Counted from the stretch's first letter, positions 35,076-44,579 are shown. The stretch: 64,000 nt of DNA from Corynebacterium ammoniagenes DSM 20306 (GCF_001941425.1 NZ_CP009244.1:620001-684000), one strand, 5' to 3'. Made by a program: numbers and translations. Notes: generated from the letters alone by a model not told the origin.

Positions 35076-36632
35076 TTATCCTTCAGCGACCAGCTGGGCT
35101 GCGCGTTCACCGATCATCATGCAGGTGATATTCGGGTTGACCGCGGTCAGCTGTGGCATTACTGAGGCATCTGCCACGCGCAGGCGGTTGACGCCCTTGA
35201 CGCGCAATTCGGGATCGAGCGGGGACATGTCATCGTCAGCGGATCCCATGCGGCATGAACCAGCTGGGTGGTAGACCGTGTTATGGGTCTTGGCGACGTA
35301 ATCAGCGATTTCCTCATCAGTTTGGACCTCTGGGCCAGGGGAGAGCTCACGCTTGACGACATCGGCCAAAGCAGGCTGGGAAGCAATCTTGCGCGCTAGC
35401 TTGATGCCTGCGACCGCAATACGCATGTCGTAGCCTTCCTCGTCAGTAAAGTAGCGAGGATCCACGGCAGGCTTATCGCGGAAGTCATTGGAGCGAAGAC
35501 GCACGGTACCGCGTGAGCGCGCGTGCGTGACATTCGGAGTTAACGCGAAAGAATTCTCTGCGGTTGGGTAGCCCTGACGCACGGTATGCATATCAAATGG
35601 CACTGAACCATAGTGCATCATCAAATCGGGCAAATCGGTGTTGTCATCGATTTGGGTAAAGATTCCGATTTCCCACCACTGCGTGGAGTCAGAAACCATA
35701 TCAACCGTGGTTTCAAAGTTGATCACTGCTTCCGGGTGGTCCTGCAAGTTCGATCCAACACCAGGAGAGTCAACGCGTACATCGATGCCAACCTCTTTGA
35801 GGTGCTCCGCTGGGCCAATCCCTGAGAGCATGAGCAGCTGCGGAGTATTGATAGCACCTGCGGACAGGATCACTTCGCGCTTGGCGTTAAGTACCGCGCG
35901 GCGGCCGAAAACGTCACGCTGGTATTCAACGCCGGTCGCGTTGTTCTCATCGTCAAAGACAATGCGGGAGACCCACATATCGGTCAGGATATCGAGGTTT
36001 TCACGGCCTTCGATGGGATGCAGATAAGACACCGAGGACGAAGAACGGGTGCCGTCCTGCTTGGAGTTGATCTGGAAGAAGTTTGCGCCGTGTTTGACGG
36101 TTTCTCCCATATTGAAGTTCTTACGTGGAATTCCAACTTCTTCGCAGGCATCCAGCACAGCAACACCAACAGGGTCAGTTGCTGGAACCGTCATAATGTT
36201 GACCGGACCATCGTGACCATTCTGGTCACCTTCATGGTCATTGGTCTCCAGCTTCTTGATCAGGGGAAGGACGGTGTCGCGGTTCCACCCGGTTGCCCCA
36301 AGCTTCTCCCACAAATCGACATCTTCTGCCGGGGTGTGAAAAGCAATGCATGAGTTGTGCGAGGAACAGCCGCCGAGCACCTTGGCGCGGGAGTGGCGCA
36401 TGAAAGAGTTGCCATTTTCCTGCTTTTCGATGGGGTAGTCCCAGTCGAGTCCAGATTCGAGCAATTCTGGCCAACGATTAAGCGTGAGTACTTCATCATG
36501 CTTGGAGTCATGCGGACCTGCCTCAATAAGGGCAACAGTCACATCTGGGTTCTCGCTTAGACGAGCAGCTAATGCAGAGCCACTGGATCCACCACCAACG
36601 ATGATGTAGTCGTATTCCTTCTGATCAGCCAT
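35076..36632 (-). CDS. betA: Choline dehydrogenase (GMC flavoprotein)
   Basis: 518 residues of the glucose-methanol-choline oxidoreductase family, FAD-dependent. It has the N-terminal FAD fold (YIIVGGGSSGSALAARLSE), the GMC signature around KVLGGCSSHNSCIAFHTPAEDVD, the second signature SAGAINTPQLLMLSGIGP, and the C-terminal catalytic region HNTVYHPAGSCRMG with the active-site His and NPNITCMMIGERAAQ. It oxidises choline to betaine aldehyde at the membrane. It is the last gene of the operon betT-betB-betA, 34 bp after betB. Confidence 0.94.
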   Translation of the reverse strand: MADQKEYDYIIVGGGSSGSALAARLSENPDVTVALIEAGPHDSKHDEVLTLNRWPELLESGLDWDYPIEKQENGNSFMRHSRAKVLGGCSSHNSCIAFHTPAEDVDLWEKLGATGWNRDTVLPLIKKLETNDHEGDQNGHDGPVNIMTVPATDPVGVAVLDACEEVGIPRKNFNMGETVKHGANFFQINSKQDGTRSSSSVSYLHPIEGRENLDILTDMWVSRIVFDDENNATGVEYQRDVFGRRAVLNAKREVILSAGAINTPQLLMLSGIGPAEHLKEVGIDVRVDSPGVGSNLQDHPEAVINFETTVDMVSDSTQWWEIGIFTQIDDNTDLPDLMMHYGSVPFDMHTVRQGYPTAENSFALTPNVTHARSRGTVRLRSNDFRDKPAVDPRYFTDEEGYDMRIAVAGIKLARKIASQPALADVVKRELSPGPEVQTDEEIADYVAKTHNTVYHPAGSCRMGSADDDMSPLDPELRVKGVNRLRVADASVMPQLTAVNPNITCMMIGERAAQLVAEG

Positions 36633-36666
36633 GAAGGCCTCCTTTTCTATTATTTTTTTAGCGCGG

Positions 36667-38154
36667 TTACTTGTTGGTGGTCTTATTAGGGAACCAACCA
36701 GTAACTGCTGGCTCAGTGTTTTGGTAGATGTGCTTGGCCTGCTGGTACTCCTCTAGACCCGATGGGCCGAGCTCGCGGCCGATGCCCGACATCTTGAATC
36801 CGCCCCATTCCGCCTGTGGGATGTAGGGGTGGTAGTCATTAATCCAAATGGTGCCGTGGCGCAGCTTGGACGAAACGCGGTGCGCCTTGCCCTGGTCAGA
36901 GGACCACACGCCACCCGCAAGACCGTATTCAGTGTCATTGCCCAAAGCGATGGCCTCAGCCTCGTCCTTAAAGGTTTCCACGGTAATGACTGGGCCGAAC
37001 CCTTCTTCCTGCACTGCAGGGTTATCGGAGGAGACTTGGTCAATGACAGTCGGAGCGTAGAAGATTCCCTTGGCCAGGTCGCCTTCTCCCCAGTGGCCAC
37101 CGCAACGAAGACGTCCGCCAGCTTCGATCCCGCGCTCAACATAAGAGGTGATCTTGTCGCGGTGCTCCTCGGAGATGAGAGGACCAGTCTCTGCAGCTTC
37201 ATCAAATGGTCCACCCATGACGATGCCTTCGGCGCGACGAACGAGCTCATCGACGAAGTCTTCAGCGATTGTTTCTTCAACGATCAAGCGAGCACCCGCA
37301 GAGCAGACAAGGCCGGAGTCTAAGAAACCTGCGTTGAGCGCATTATCGACGGCTGCGTCGAAGTCAGCATCCGCGAAGACAATATTGGGATTCTTGCCGC
37401 CGAGTTCGAGAGCAACCTTCTTAACGCCCTTGGCTGCAGATTCTGCAATCTTTTGGCCGGTAGCCAAACCGCCGGTAAACGAAATCAGATCGATTTCTGG
37501 GTGGGAGGACAAGAGAGCGCCAACGTTGGCGCCGTCGCCCATGACGACGTTTGCGACACCTGCTGGCAATCCCAAAGAATCAAGGACATCAGCCAGAAGC
37601 AGGGTGGTAGAAGGCGTGAGCTCCGATGGCTTAATAACAAAAGAATTGCCTGTGGCAAGTGCTGGCGCAATCTTCCAGGAAGCCTGCAGCAGAGGGAAGT
37701 TCCACGGCGTGATCATGCCGCAGACACCCATTGGCTCATAGACGACGCGGGAGACCACGGCTGGGTCACCGGCATCGACCAAACGACCCGGGTTGGAATC
37801 AGCGATTTTTCCGTAGTAGCGGAAACAACCGGCAATATCGTCCATATCGCCTTCAGATTCAACCAGGCGCTTGCCGGTATCCAGCGACTCCGCGCGAGCG
37901 AACTCATCCTTTCGGCGCTCGATCTCTTCGGCAACTTTGATGAGGAAATCACCGCGTTGGGACGCAGGAACGCTGGACCAGACTCCAGATTCGAAGGCTT
38001 CGCGGGCAGCGAGGATCGCCTTTTCCGCATCCTCTTTGCCACCTTCGGCTACTTCCGCCACGACCTCACCGTTGGCAGGGCAGACGATGGTGCGCGTTGC
38101 TCCAGAGATGGAGTCAACCCATTCACCGTTGATGAAATGCTGAGTGTGAGCCAT
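36667..38154 (-). CDS. betB: Betaine-aldehyde dehydrogenase
   Basis: 495 residues of the NAD(P)-dependent aldehyde dehydrogenase family. Present are the cofactor-binding TPWNFPLLQASWKIAPAL, FTGGLATGQKI, the catalytic Glu in LELGGKNP and the catalytic Cys region LVCSAGARLIV. It converts betaine aldehyde to glycine betaine, the osmoprotectant. The identity as BetB rests on its place between the choline transporter and choline dehydrogenase. Confidence 0.92.
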   Translation of the reverse strand: MAHTQHFINGEWVDSISGATRTIVCPANGEVVAEVAEGGKEDAEKAILAAREAFESGVWSSVPASQRGDFLIKVAEEIERRKDEFARAESLDTGKRLVESEGDMDDIAGCFRYYGKIADSNPGRLVDAGDPAVVSRVVYEPMGVCGMITPWNFPLLQASWKIAPALATGNSFVIKPSELTPSTTLLLADVLDSLGLPAGVANVVMGDGANVGALLSSHPEIDLISFTGGLATGQKIAESAAKGVKKVALELGGKNPNIVFADADFDAAVDNALNAGFLDSGLVCSAGARLIVEETIAEDFVDELVRRAEGIVMGGPFDEAAETGPLISEEHRDKITSYVERGIEAGGRLRCGGHWGEGDLAKGIFYAPTVIDQVSSDNPAVQEEGFGPVITVETFKDEAEAIALGNDTEYGLAGGVWSSDQGKAHRVSSKLRHGTIWINDYHPYIPQAEWGGFKMSGIGRELGPSGLEEYQQAKHIYQNTEPAVTGWFPNKTTNK

Positions 38155-38171
38155 TTTAAGTACTCGCTTTC

Positions 38172-40358
38172 TTAGTTTGAGTTCGATTCACTGTCGGTTA
38201 TATCGGTATCGACGCTACCGGTTCCATCCCACTCAGTGGGCGCGGTCGTTTCCACACCAGTAAAAGACGTTCCTGCAGTACCGCCCATTGCCATGTAGGT
38301 CAGGTGTGTCTCATAGGTGCTGACAACATCCTCGATAACTTGCTCCTTCGTCAGCCCCATCACGTTGATGCCGCGCGTGCCTCGCGCAGTAAAGACTTCA
38401 ACCGTGTAGTAGTTCTCGTTGCCTTCAGTGCCTTCGTTATCCTTCGGCGCCCACGACGGAGTGGCGTGCATGACGGGGGAGAGTTGGTATTTGAATTCTT
38501 CTTGTTCAGGGAACTTAATCGTGGCATCAACAAACGGCATGCCGTCTTCGGCAGATTCACCTTGGGATAGGTAAACATCCGTTCCGAGTTCCCGAAGCTC
38601 AAAGGCAACGGTGGACACCGCAGGAATACCAACTTCTTCGACGAATTTCCGAGCCTGTTCTGGCCCCGGGAACGCCATGCGGCCAGCTAATCGTTCCTTC
38701 CACGGAGGCTGCCCGGAGCCGGTGGTCGTGCCACGCGATGCTCGGGCCACCGAGTAGAGCCTGGAGTCCAAACTGCGAGACTCGGCTCGAAGCGCCTTCA
38801 GGACACTCGCCATGAGCAGATACATCACGACCGAGAATGGCAGGCCGATCAATACCGCGGCCGCCTGGAGCGTGTACACGCCGTCGATAAAGAGCATGAC
38901 CAGCGTCAACGCACCGGTGATAACAGCCCAGACAATGCGTAGCCACGGTGCACCATCAGAGTCATGTAGTGAGGCCTTGGAGGTCATATTCGCCATGACC
39001 AGGGAACCGGAGTCAGCGGAGGTGATGTAAAAGAGCATGCCCACAAATACTGCAACCGCAATGAGCACGGTGCCGCCGGGGTATTGCGAGAGCAGATTGA
39101 AAAATCCTGATTCAGGTAGCTCAACAGCTTCTTGGAGGAAGGCGTCATCGCCCGCGCGGAAGAAGGACAGCGCAGCATTGCCGAAGATGGACACGAACAG
39201 CAAGATGAATCCAAACGGAATGATCAGCACACCGAAGATAAATTCACGCAGGGTTCGTCCCCGAGAAATACGTGCGAGGAAGAGGCCCACAAAGGGAGCC
39301 CAGGCCATCCACCATGCCCAGAAGAACAGCGTCCAGTCACCCAACCACTGATCAGCGGGGTAGTCGGCGGCACCTTCGGTGTAGGCGAAGTTATTGAGCA
39401 GCATGCCAGGGAAGCGGCTAAAGAAGTCGCCAATATTTTGTACCAGTTGTCCGAGTAGTTCGGCGGTTTTCCCGGTGACCAAAATCCATAACAGCAGGCC
39501 GAGGGCGAGAAGTACGTTGAGCTCGGATAAACGCCGAATGCCCTTATCAACACCGGAGACCGTGGAGAAGATGGTGATTAATACTGACAGCGCGATCAGC
39601 GCGACCTGCACTGCCGCGTTGGTTGGAAGCCCGAACAGCTCCGAGAGTCCGTAGTTGAGGAATACAACACCGATACCGAGTGAGGTGGCGATGCCGAAAA
39701 TCGTGCCCAACGTTGCGGTGATGTCGACGGCATTTCCAGCGCCTCCGTGGATGCGCTTGCCGAAGATGGGAGCTAGGGCTGAGCGAATACTCAGCGGTAA
39801 GTGGTAGCGGTACGCAAAAAGACCAAGGGCGGTGCCCATGAGTGCGTACATTGCCCAGCCTGGAATGCCGTAGTGGAACATGGTCCAAATTGGAGCCATG
39901 CGTGCGGCTTCGTCCGAAAGTGGGGTTCCTTCAGGCGGGGTGAGATAGTTTGTTGCTGGCCCAGCAATGGAGAAAAACATCAGGTCGACGCCAATGCCGG
40001 CGGCGAACAACATGGAAGCCCACGTAAACAACCGGTATTTCGGTCGAGAATGGTCCGGACCTAAACGGGTATTGCCTACTCGTGTCAGTGCGATAACGAC
40101 GACGAAGAGAACGATAATCCCCGCGGTGAGAATGTAATACCAGCCGAGATTTGCGGCGATCCAATCCATGGACCCAAAAATGACGGTCTCGGCTTGTCCT
40201 GGTGCTATCCATGCCCAGAGGACGAAGGCGGTGATCAAACCAGCAGCAGTGAAAAAGACGGGCTTATTGACAGTGGAATGCTTGTGTTCATCTGAAGAGT
40301 CAGTGTCTTTCGGATCTTCAGAAGCATCTCTTATACGAGACTTGGCAATATTTGCCAT
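38172..40358 (-). CDS. betT: BCCT-family choline/betaine transporter
   Basis: 728 residues from the ATG at 40358, which has a GGAGG site; the frame extends 15 residues upstream. It has 12 membrane helices between about residues 35 and 520 with BCCT marks FFWAWWMAWAPFVGLFLARISRGRT and ITSADSGSL. A long cytoplasmic tail of about 190 residues follows, as in E. coli BetT, where such tails sense osmotic stress. The charged N-terminus is about 30 residues. It would import choline by sodium or proton symport for the two enzymes encoded just downstream (18 bp gap to betB). Confidence 0.93.
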   Translation of the reverse strand: MANIAKSRIRDASEDPKDTDSSDEHKHSTVNKPVFFTAAGLITAFVLWAWIAPGQAETVIFGSMDWIAANLGWYYILTAGIIVLFVVVIALTRVGNTRLGPDHSRPKYRLFTWASMLFAAGIGVDLMFFSIAGPATNYLTPPEGTPLSDEAARMAPIWTMFHYGIPGWAMYALMGTALGLFAYRYHLPLSIRSALAPIFGKRIHGGAGNAVDITATLGTIFGIATSLGIGVVFLNYGLSELFGLPTNAAVQVALIALSVLITIFSTVSGVDKGIRRLSELNVLLALGLLLWILVTGKTAELLGQLVQNIGDFFSRFPGMLLNNFAYTEGAADYPADQWLGDWTLFFWAWWMAWAPFVGLFLARISRGRTLREFIFGVLIIPFGFILLFVSIFGNAALSFFRAGDDAFLQEAVELPESGFFNLLSQYPGGTVLIAVAVFVGMLFYITSADSGSLVMANMTSKASLHDSDGAPWLRIVWAVITGALTLVMLFIDGVYTLQAAAVLIGLPFSVVMYLLMASVLKALRAESRSLDSRLYSVARASRGTTTGSGQPPWKERLAGRMAFPGPEQARKFVEEVGIPAVSTVAFELRELGTDVYLSQGESAEDGMPFVDATIKFPEQEEFKYQLSPVMHATPSWAPKDNEGTEGNENYYTVEVFTARGTRGINVMGLTKEQVIEDVVSTYETHLTYMAMGGTAGTSFTGVETTAPTEWDGTGSVDTDITDSESNSN

Positions 40359-40493
40359 AAAACCTCCGTTAACCTTGTGCATCGGAAATACCTGCGCAGG
40401 CACTCGTCCCAGGGTAGGCGATTAGAGATTTTGGGGCAAAAATAAGGACTATTTATATTTCCGGATACTTCTGTATGCTTCCGATTATAAATT

Positions 40494-40499
40494 CACTCA
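40494..40499 (-). promoter_or_regulatory. Candidate -10 box for the betT-betB-betA operon
   Basis: A perfect TATAAT on the minus strand, about 135 bp before the betT ATG. Confidence 0.4.
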
Positions 40500-40557
40500 T
40501 TGCTGCAGGCGGCGCGCGAAACCCGTGGTCAAATGTGGCTTTTGCAGGCCGTTCAAC

Positions 40558-40584
40558 GTGGATTTGTAGTTTTCATAAATCCAC
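40558..40584. promoter_or_regulatory. Inverted repeat upstream of the bet operon
   Basis: GTGGATTT, eleven bases, AAATCCAC: a perfect 8-bp repeat about 60 bp upstream of the TATAAT box and about 30 bp after the end of the GlxA-type regulator gene. It may be an operator, or a hairpin after the regulator gene. Confidence 0.4.
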
Positions 40585-40615
40585 ATTGTGGTTACTGTCT
40601 AAGGACTAGTAGCTA

Positions 40616-41578
40616 TTAGTTTTCGGGAAATGTGGTGCCAAACCGCGCGCGGTATTCCGTGGGTGACATGTGAATCCGGCGTTCAAAAGAACGGCGCAGA
40701 TTTTCATCATTGCCGAATCCGGAATGCCGCGCTGCCGCGGTGATGCTGTAGCCCTCAAGGATCAGCTCTTGGGCCGTGTACAGACGCATCTTTTCAATCC
40801 ATCGTCCGGGCGACATTCCCATCTCTTGCTGGAAGAGTCGGCCTAAATGCCGCGGGCTGACCGCGACGCTGTTAGCTAATGAGGCCAAAGAATGATGGCC
40901 CTGTGGATCGGCATTGAAGATGTCCATTGCTTTTCTGACAATCGAATTGTTCACTGTCGTCGGGATGTCGTGGCTGACAAATTGTGATTGCCCGCCGGGG
41001 CGCTGCATAAAGACCACCATGTCCTGCGCGATAGTGCGAGCGGTGGCAGCGCCGTGGTCTTCTTCGACCAGCGATAGCGCCAGGTCAATCCCCGCGGTAA
41101 TGCCGGCGGAGGTGATAAAGCGGCCGTCGTGGACATGCAAAGTATCGTGGTCAACCTTAATCTTGGGATAACGCTTGGCCAGCTCCCGGGTATTGCGCCA
41201 ATGGGTAGTCGCTTGCCTGCCGTCCAAAAGGCCCAGTTCAGCGAGAACAAAGGCGCCAGTGCACACACTGGCGATGCGGTGAGTGCCCGGCATATTCGAT
41301 ATTAAAAACTGCGCGGTATCTAGCAACCCATCGGGCCACGGCTGATCCGGTAGGAGATCGGCGCCGGGGATGATAAGCGTGTCGAGCGAAGCGGCATCGA
41401 CAAGCGATGGCTGTGCGGTCTCGGCGATGGCAAACCCGCTGGATGTCTCGACCGTGCCACCTTGGGGCGAAAAGCGCACGATGTCATAGCCTGGTGCGCG
41501 GCTGAGCACTTCCGCTGGGCCGGATACATCCATCAAGGTAACGCCCGGGAAAATGAGGAAACCAACTTTTCTGGTCAT
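40616..41578 (-). CDS. GlxA-family AraC-type transcriptional regulator
   Basis: 320 residues from the ATG at 41578 (MTRKVGFLIFPG). Residues 4-190 are a DJ-1/PfpI-type domain with the elbow Cys in ASVCTGAFVLAE; the C-terminal 100 residues are an AraC double HTH (SPRHLGRLFQQEMGMSPGRWI and ITAAARHSGFGNDENLRRSF). This architecture includes GbdR, the activator of choline and glycine-betaine catabolism in Pseudomonas, and ArgR. It lies upstream of betT on the same strand and divergent from the HD-domain gene, so it could control either or both. No ligand is identified. Confidence 0.85.
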   Translation of the reverse strand: MTRKVGFLIFPGVTLMDVSGPAEVLSRAPGYDIVRFSPQGGTVETSSGFAIAETAQPSLVDAASLDTLIIPGADLLPDQPWPDGLLDTAQFLISNMPGTHRIASVCTGAFVLAELGLLDGRQATTHWRNTRELAKRYPKIKVDHDTLHVHDGRFITSAGITAGIDLALSLVEEDHGAATARTIAQDMVVFMQRPGGQSQFVSHDIPTTVNNSIVRKAMDIFNADPQGHHSLASLANSVAVSPRHLGRLFQQEMGMSPGRWIEKMRLYTAQELILEGYSITAAARHSGFGNDENLRRSFERRIHMSPTEYRARFGTTFPEN

Positions 41579-41703
41579 CGCGCTATGCCATTTCTCCCAC
41601 GGAGTTGACCGCATGAGCCTGCTGCCGTGTCCCATAATGTGGTTTATATGGCCTAAAAGACATGGCCTGAGTCTAGTGCACTTTGCGATAGTGGAGGGTG
41701 ATC

Positions 41704-41714
41704 GTGAAATTCAC
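41704..41714. promoter_or_regulatory. Palindrome before the HD-domain gene
   Basis: GTGAA-A-TTCAC, 37 bp before the ATG of the HD gene, in the divergent region shared with the GlxA-type regulator. ATGGCCT is also repeated at 41648 and 41662. Both are candidate operator elements. Confidence 0.35.
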
Positions 41715-41750
41715 TATCGATAGACCTCGAATTCATTCAAGGAGTAAGTC

Positions 41751-42389
41751 ATGGCAGAAACAATCTCCGGAATTACCATCCCTGATTCCAAACTAGCGCA
41801 GGAAGCAACAGAACTTGTTCGCGAGTTCGCTTCTGAGCTCATTTATGATCACTCGCGTCGCGTCTATATCTTTGGTGCATTACGCGGGGAACAAGACGGC
41901 ATTGCCTACGACCCTGAACTGTTGTACGTCGGTGCCATGTTCCATGACTTGGGACTGACCGATAAATACCGCCGCAAGGACCAGCGCTTTGAAATTGACG
42001 GTGCAGATGAAGCTCGCCGCTTCCTGCTCTCCCACGGGGTGACCGATGATGATGCTGAGACCGTGTGGAATGCCATTGCTTTGCACACCACCCCGGAAAT
42101 CCCACTGCACATGGCAGCAGAAATCGCGCTGGTGACCCGTGGGGTTGAACATGATGTTCTGGGCATTGGGTATGACACCATCTCGGAGGAACAGCGCGCG
42201 GAAATTGTGAAGGCGCACCCACGCCCAGACTTTAAGAACCGGATCCTCGAAGCATTTACCAACGGCATTAAAGACCGTCCGGAAACAACCTTCGGCAATG
42301 TGAAAGCCGATGTTTTAGAGCACTTCGTGCCTGGTTTTGAACGTGGGGACTTCGTGGAAGTTATTCGCGAGAATAAGTGGCCGGAGTAA
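41751..42389 (+). CDS. HD-domain hydrolase (cyanamide-hydratase-like)
   Basis: 212 residues with an AAGGAG site. HD-domain metal ligands can be followed: YDHSRRVYIFGA, the doublet MFHDLGL near residue 65, IALHTTPEIP, then a later Asp. The sequence resembles the small cyanamide-hydratase-like branch of HD proteins, often found beside GlxA-type regulators. The reaction is not established; hydration of a nitrile- or isonitrile-like compound is one option. Divergent from the regulator gene, 172 bp apart. Confidence 0.78.
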   Translation: MAETISGITIPDSKLAQEATELVREFASELIYDHSRRVYIFGALRGEQDGIAYDPELLYVGAMFHDLGLTDKYRRKDQRFEIDGADEARRFLLSHGVTDDDAETVWNAIALHTTPEIPLHMAAEIALVTRGVEHDVLGIGYDTISEEQRAEIVKAHPRPDFKNRILEAFTNGIKDRPETTFGNVKADVLEHFVPGFERGDFVEVIRENKWPE

Positions 42390-42472
42390 ATAACTACAAG
42401 AACACATGGAAAAGTGGTGCCCGGCCGATGCGGTGGGGCACCACTTTTCATTATCTTAAGCGGTGTGAGGTT

Positions 42473-43297
42473 TTAAAATTCCTCGTAGACCGCTGGGTCT
42501 TGATCCTTGATGCGGCCATCGGGGCGGCCGAGATCATTAATCGCGCTAATTTCTTCCGCAGACAGCGTGAGCTTGACTGCCTCGAGGTTAGACTTTTGGC
42601 GCTGTGGGTTGGTGGAGCGTGGAATCGGAATGATGCCGCGCGAGTGGTGCCAGGCTAGGGCAACTTCGCCGGCGCCGACGCCGTGGTTGTTGCCGATATC
42701 CACTAGGACTTGTTCTTCTACCAAACCCCGGCCATTGCTCAGGGGGCTCCATGCCTCGGTCTTAATGCCGCGGGCATCGTGCCATTCGACCTTCTCTACC
42801 TGCGGGAAGTAGGGGTGAAGTTCAATTTGATTAACGACAGGCAGCTCGCCAGTTTCTTTTTCTAGGCGCTCGATGTGCTCGGGCAAGAAGTTGGACACAC
42901 CAATGTGGCGCACCAAGCCGCGATCGCGGGCATCGATAAGTGCTTGCCAGGCCTCGACATACAAATCCTTGCTGGGGTTAGGCCAGTGAATCAGCAGCAG
43001 ATCGAGGTAATCCACGCTCAAGCGGTAGAGGCTTTCTTCAATGCGTGGGCCGGCCTTGTCGAATTCGTGGAAGCGACCGGGCAGCTTGCTGGTGACGATG
43101 AGCTCCTCGCGCGGCACACCGGATTCACGCAGTGCAACGCCGACGGCGCCTTCATTTTCATAATTGTAGGCGGTATCAATTAACCGGTAACCGGTCTGAA
43201 TGGCAGAGGTCATTGCCTCAACGCCGGCTGCACCATCTAAGTGCACGGTGCCAAAACCAATATCTGGGAGTGAAAGTGCGTTTTCTTGAGTAGCCAT
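42473..43297 (-). CDS. Aldo/keto reductase
   Basis: 274 residues from the ATG at 43297 (MATQENALSL); a GTG three codons earlier is possible. It has the AKR signature set: LIDTAYNYENEGAVGVAL with catalytic Asp and Tyr, TSKLPG with the Lys, LLLIHWPNP with the His, and the NADPH-binding IPIPRSTNPQRQKSN. It reduces carbonyl compounds with NADPH, as in the 2,5-diketogluconate reductase group. The gene stands alone. Confidence 0.9.
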   Translation of the reverse strand: MATQENALSLPDIGFGTVHLDGAAGVEAMTSAIQTGYRLIDTAYNYENEGAVGVALRESGVPREELIVTSKLPGRFHEFDKAGPRIEESLYRLSVDYLDLLLIHWPNPSKDLYVEAWQALIDARDRGLVRHIGVSNFLPEHIERLEKETGELPVVNQIELHPYFPQVEKVEWHDARGIKTEAWSPLSNGRGLVEEQVLVDIGNNHGVGAGEVALAWHHSRGIIPIPRSTNPQRQKSNLEAVKLTLSAEEISAINDLGRPDGRIKDQDPAVYEEF

Positions 43298-43317
43298 ATG
43301 AGCCACACTAATGAAAA

Positions 43318-43358
43318 AGCCTGCACTTTACATGGCGAAAAGCTAAAAAGTGCAGGCT
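43318..43358 (-). terminator. Terminator of the DUF3151 gene
   Basis: AGCCTGCACTTT pairs perfectly with AAAGTGCAGGCT; on the minus strand it runs into CTTTTTCATT. Confidence 0.82.
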
Positions 43359-43372
43359 AGCAGGTAATTAAG

Positions 43373-43813
43373 CTACTTATCTTCTTTATCTAGAAGAGTG
43401 GCTACAGACTTCGGGTCGGCATCGGAAAGCATCTGTCGAAGACGGTCATATTCCTCGTCCTCTCCAATGGCCTGCGCTGCGTGGCCCAACGCGGCGATAG
43501 CACGCAGGACGCCTTGGTTTGGGTCATGGCTATAAGGAACCGGGCCCCAGCCCTTCCAACCGTTGCCACGCAGGCGATCCAAGCCACGGTGGTAGCCGGT
43601 ACGCGCATAGGCATAAGCGGTAATAAAAGAAGCTGGCTCGGAACCAGGAGTTAGTGCCTGCTCGAGCTCTTCTTCAGCCAGCACAGCCCAAGCATATGGG
43701 CTAGCGGGGTATTTCGCTGCTAGTTCGCGCGGGGTGTAATCCTTGGCCTGCGTTTGAGCGGGATCCTCAGGAAGCTTTACGGGCGGTGGTGCAAGCATGT
43801 CATTAATTTCCAT
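43373..43813 (-). CDS. DUF3151 family protein
   Basis: 146 residues from the ATG at 43813 (MEINDMLAPP); a TTG three codons upstream is an alternative, but a -10 box seven bases before the ATG favours it. The protein is acidic and helical (AAKYPASPYAWAVLAEEELEQ, TGYHRGLDRLRGNGWKGWGPVPY). This matches actinobacterial DUF3151, of unknown function. No membrane segment or signal peptide. It lies downstream of maf on the same strand, 40 bp away. Confidence 0.8.
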   Translation of the reverse strand: MEINDMLAPPPVKLPEDPAQTQAKDYTPRELAAKYPASPYAWAVLAEEELEQALTPGSEPASFITAYAYARTGYHRGLDRLRGNGWKGWGPVPYSHDPNQGVLRAIAALGHAAQAIGEDEEYDRLRQMLSDADPKSVATLLDKEDK

Positions 43814-43820
43814 GCCCACC

Positions 43821-43826
43821 AATCTA
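43821..43826 (-). promoter_or_regulatory. -10 box for leaderless DUF3151 transcript
   Basis: TAGATT on the minus strand, seven bases before the ATG at 43813. Confidence 0.5.
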
Positions 43827-43853
43827 CCTGGGAGATCTAGTTCGTGGCAGGAC

Positions 43854-44495
43854 TCATCTCACAGTCAGGGCTGCTGCGGTGTTTTCCTCTGCTGGAACGT
43901 CTGGCTTTTCCCAAAATTGGCTGACAGAAAGGCCAAAGGAATACAGCCCGCGACGGACAACCGGTAACGAAAGCCCAATGACGGAGGAGGGGTCGCCTTC
44001 GATGCGATCAATAAACCAGCCGCCGATTGCTTCTAAGGTAAAGGCACCGGCGCACGCCAAGGGCTCCCCGGTGTTGGCATAAGCGCGGATATCAGCCATG
44101 GTGGCTTGCGCGAAGCGCACGGTAGTCCGCGAGGTCTCTACATGCACCTGGTCACCCCAGATGACGCAATGTCCGGTGAGAAGCTCAGCCGTCTTGCCGG
44201 CTTGTTGCTCCCAGCGGTCAATGGTGGCTTCGACAGTATGTGGCTTGCCCTGCAGTGCGCCGTCTAAAAGCAGCATGGAATCGCCACCGATGACAACATC
44301 GTTGGGAAAATCTGGGGCAATCTTTTGTGCCTTGGCTACGGCAAGCTGGGACACGATCTCAGCTGGAGCGGCATCGCCGAGGGATTCGATGAGCGCTGCT
44401 TCATCAACGTGCGCGGGGCGCAGAATCGGCTCAACACCAGCGCCGCGCAGAATAGAAGCGCGCGAAGGTGATTGAGAAGCGAGAATAATTTGCAT
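43854..44495 (-). CDS. maf: Maf-family nucleoside triphosphate pyrophosphatase
   Basis: 213 residues. Typical Maf features are LASQSPSRASILRGAGV at the start, VIGGDSMLLLDG with an active-site Asp, GKPHTVEATID, and the C-terminal CAGAFTLEAIGGWFIDRIEGDPSSVIGLSL. Maf enzymes hydrolyse canonical or modified NTPs to the monophosphate, keeping odd bases out of nucleic acids. Start by ATG at 44495, with a TAGAAT box seven bases upstream and no RBS, so probably leaderless. Confidence 0.93.
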   Translation of the reverse strand: MQIILASQSPSRASILRGAGVEPILRPAHVDEAALIESLGDAAPAEIVSQLAVAKAQKIAPDFPNDVVIGGDSMLLLDGALQGKPHTVEATIDRWEQQAGKTAELLTGHCVIWGDQVHVETSRTTVRFAQATMADIRAYANTGEPLACAGAFTLEAIGGWFIDRIEGDPSSVIGLSLPVVRRGLYSFGLSVSQFWEKPDVPAEENTAAALTVR

Positions 44496-44502
44496 GCGGG
44501 GA

Positions 44503-44508
44503 ATTCTA
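44503..44508 (-). promoter_or_regulatory. -10 box for leaderless maf transcript
   Basis: TAGAAT on the minus strand, seven bases before the maf ATG. Confidence 0.5.
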
Positions 44509-44539
44509 GATCACCTTGGAGCAGCAAGCATAAAAAGCA

Positions 44540-44579
44540 GCGGTGGTGCACACCGATGAGAGATCGTGTGCGCCACCGC
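44540..44579 (-). terminator. Terminator of the accE unit
   Basis: GCGGTGGTGCACAC pairs with GTGTGCGCCACCGC with a single wobble; on the minus strand it ends in TGCTTTTTATG. Confidence 0.82.
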
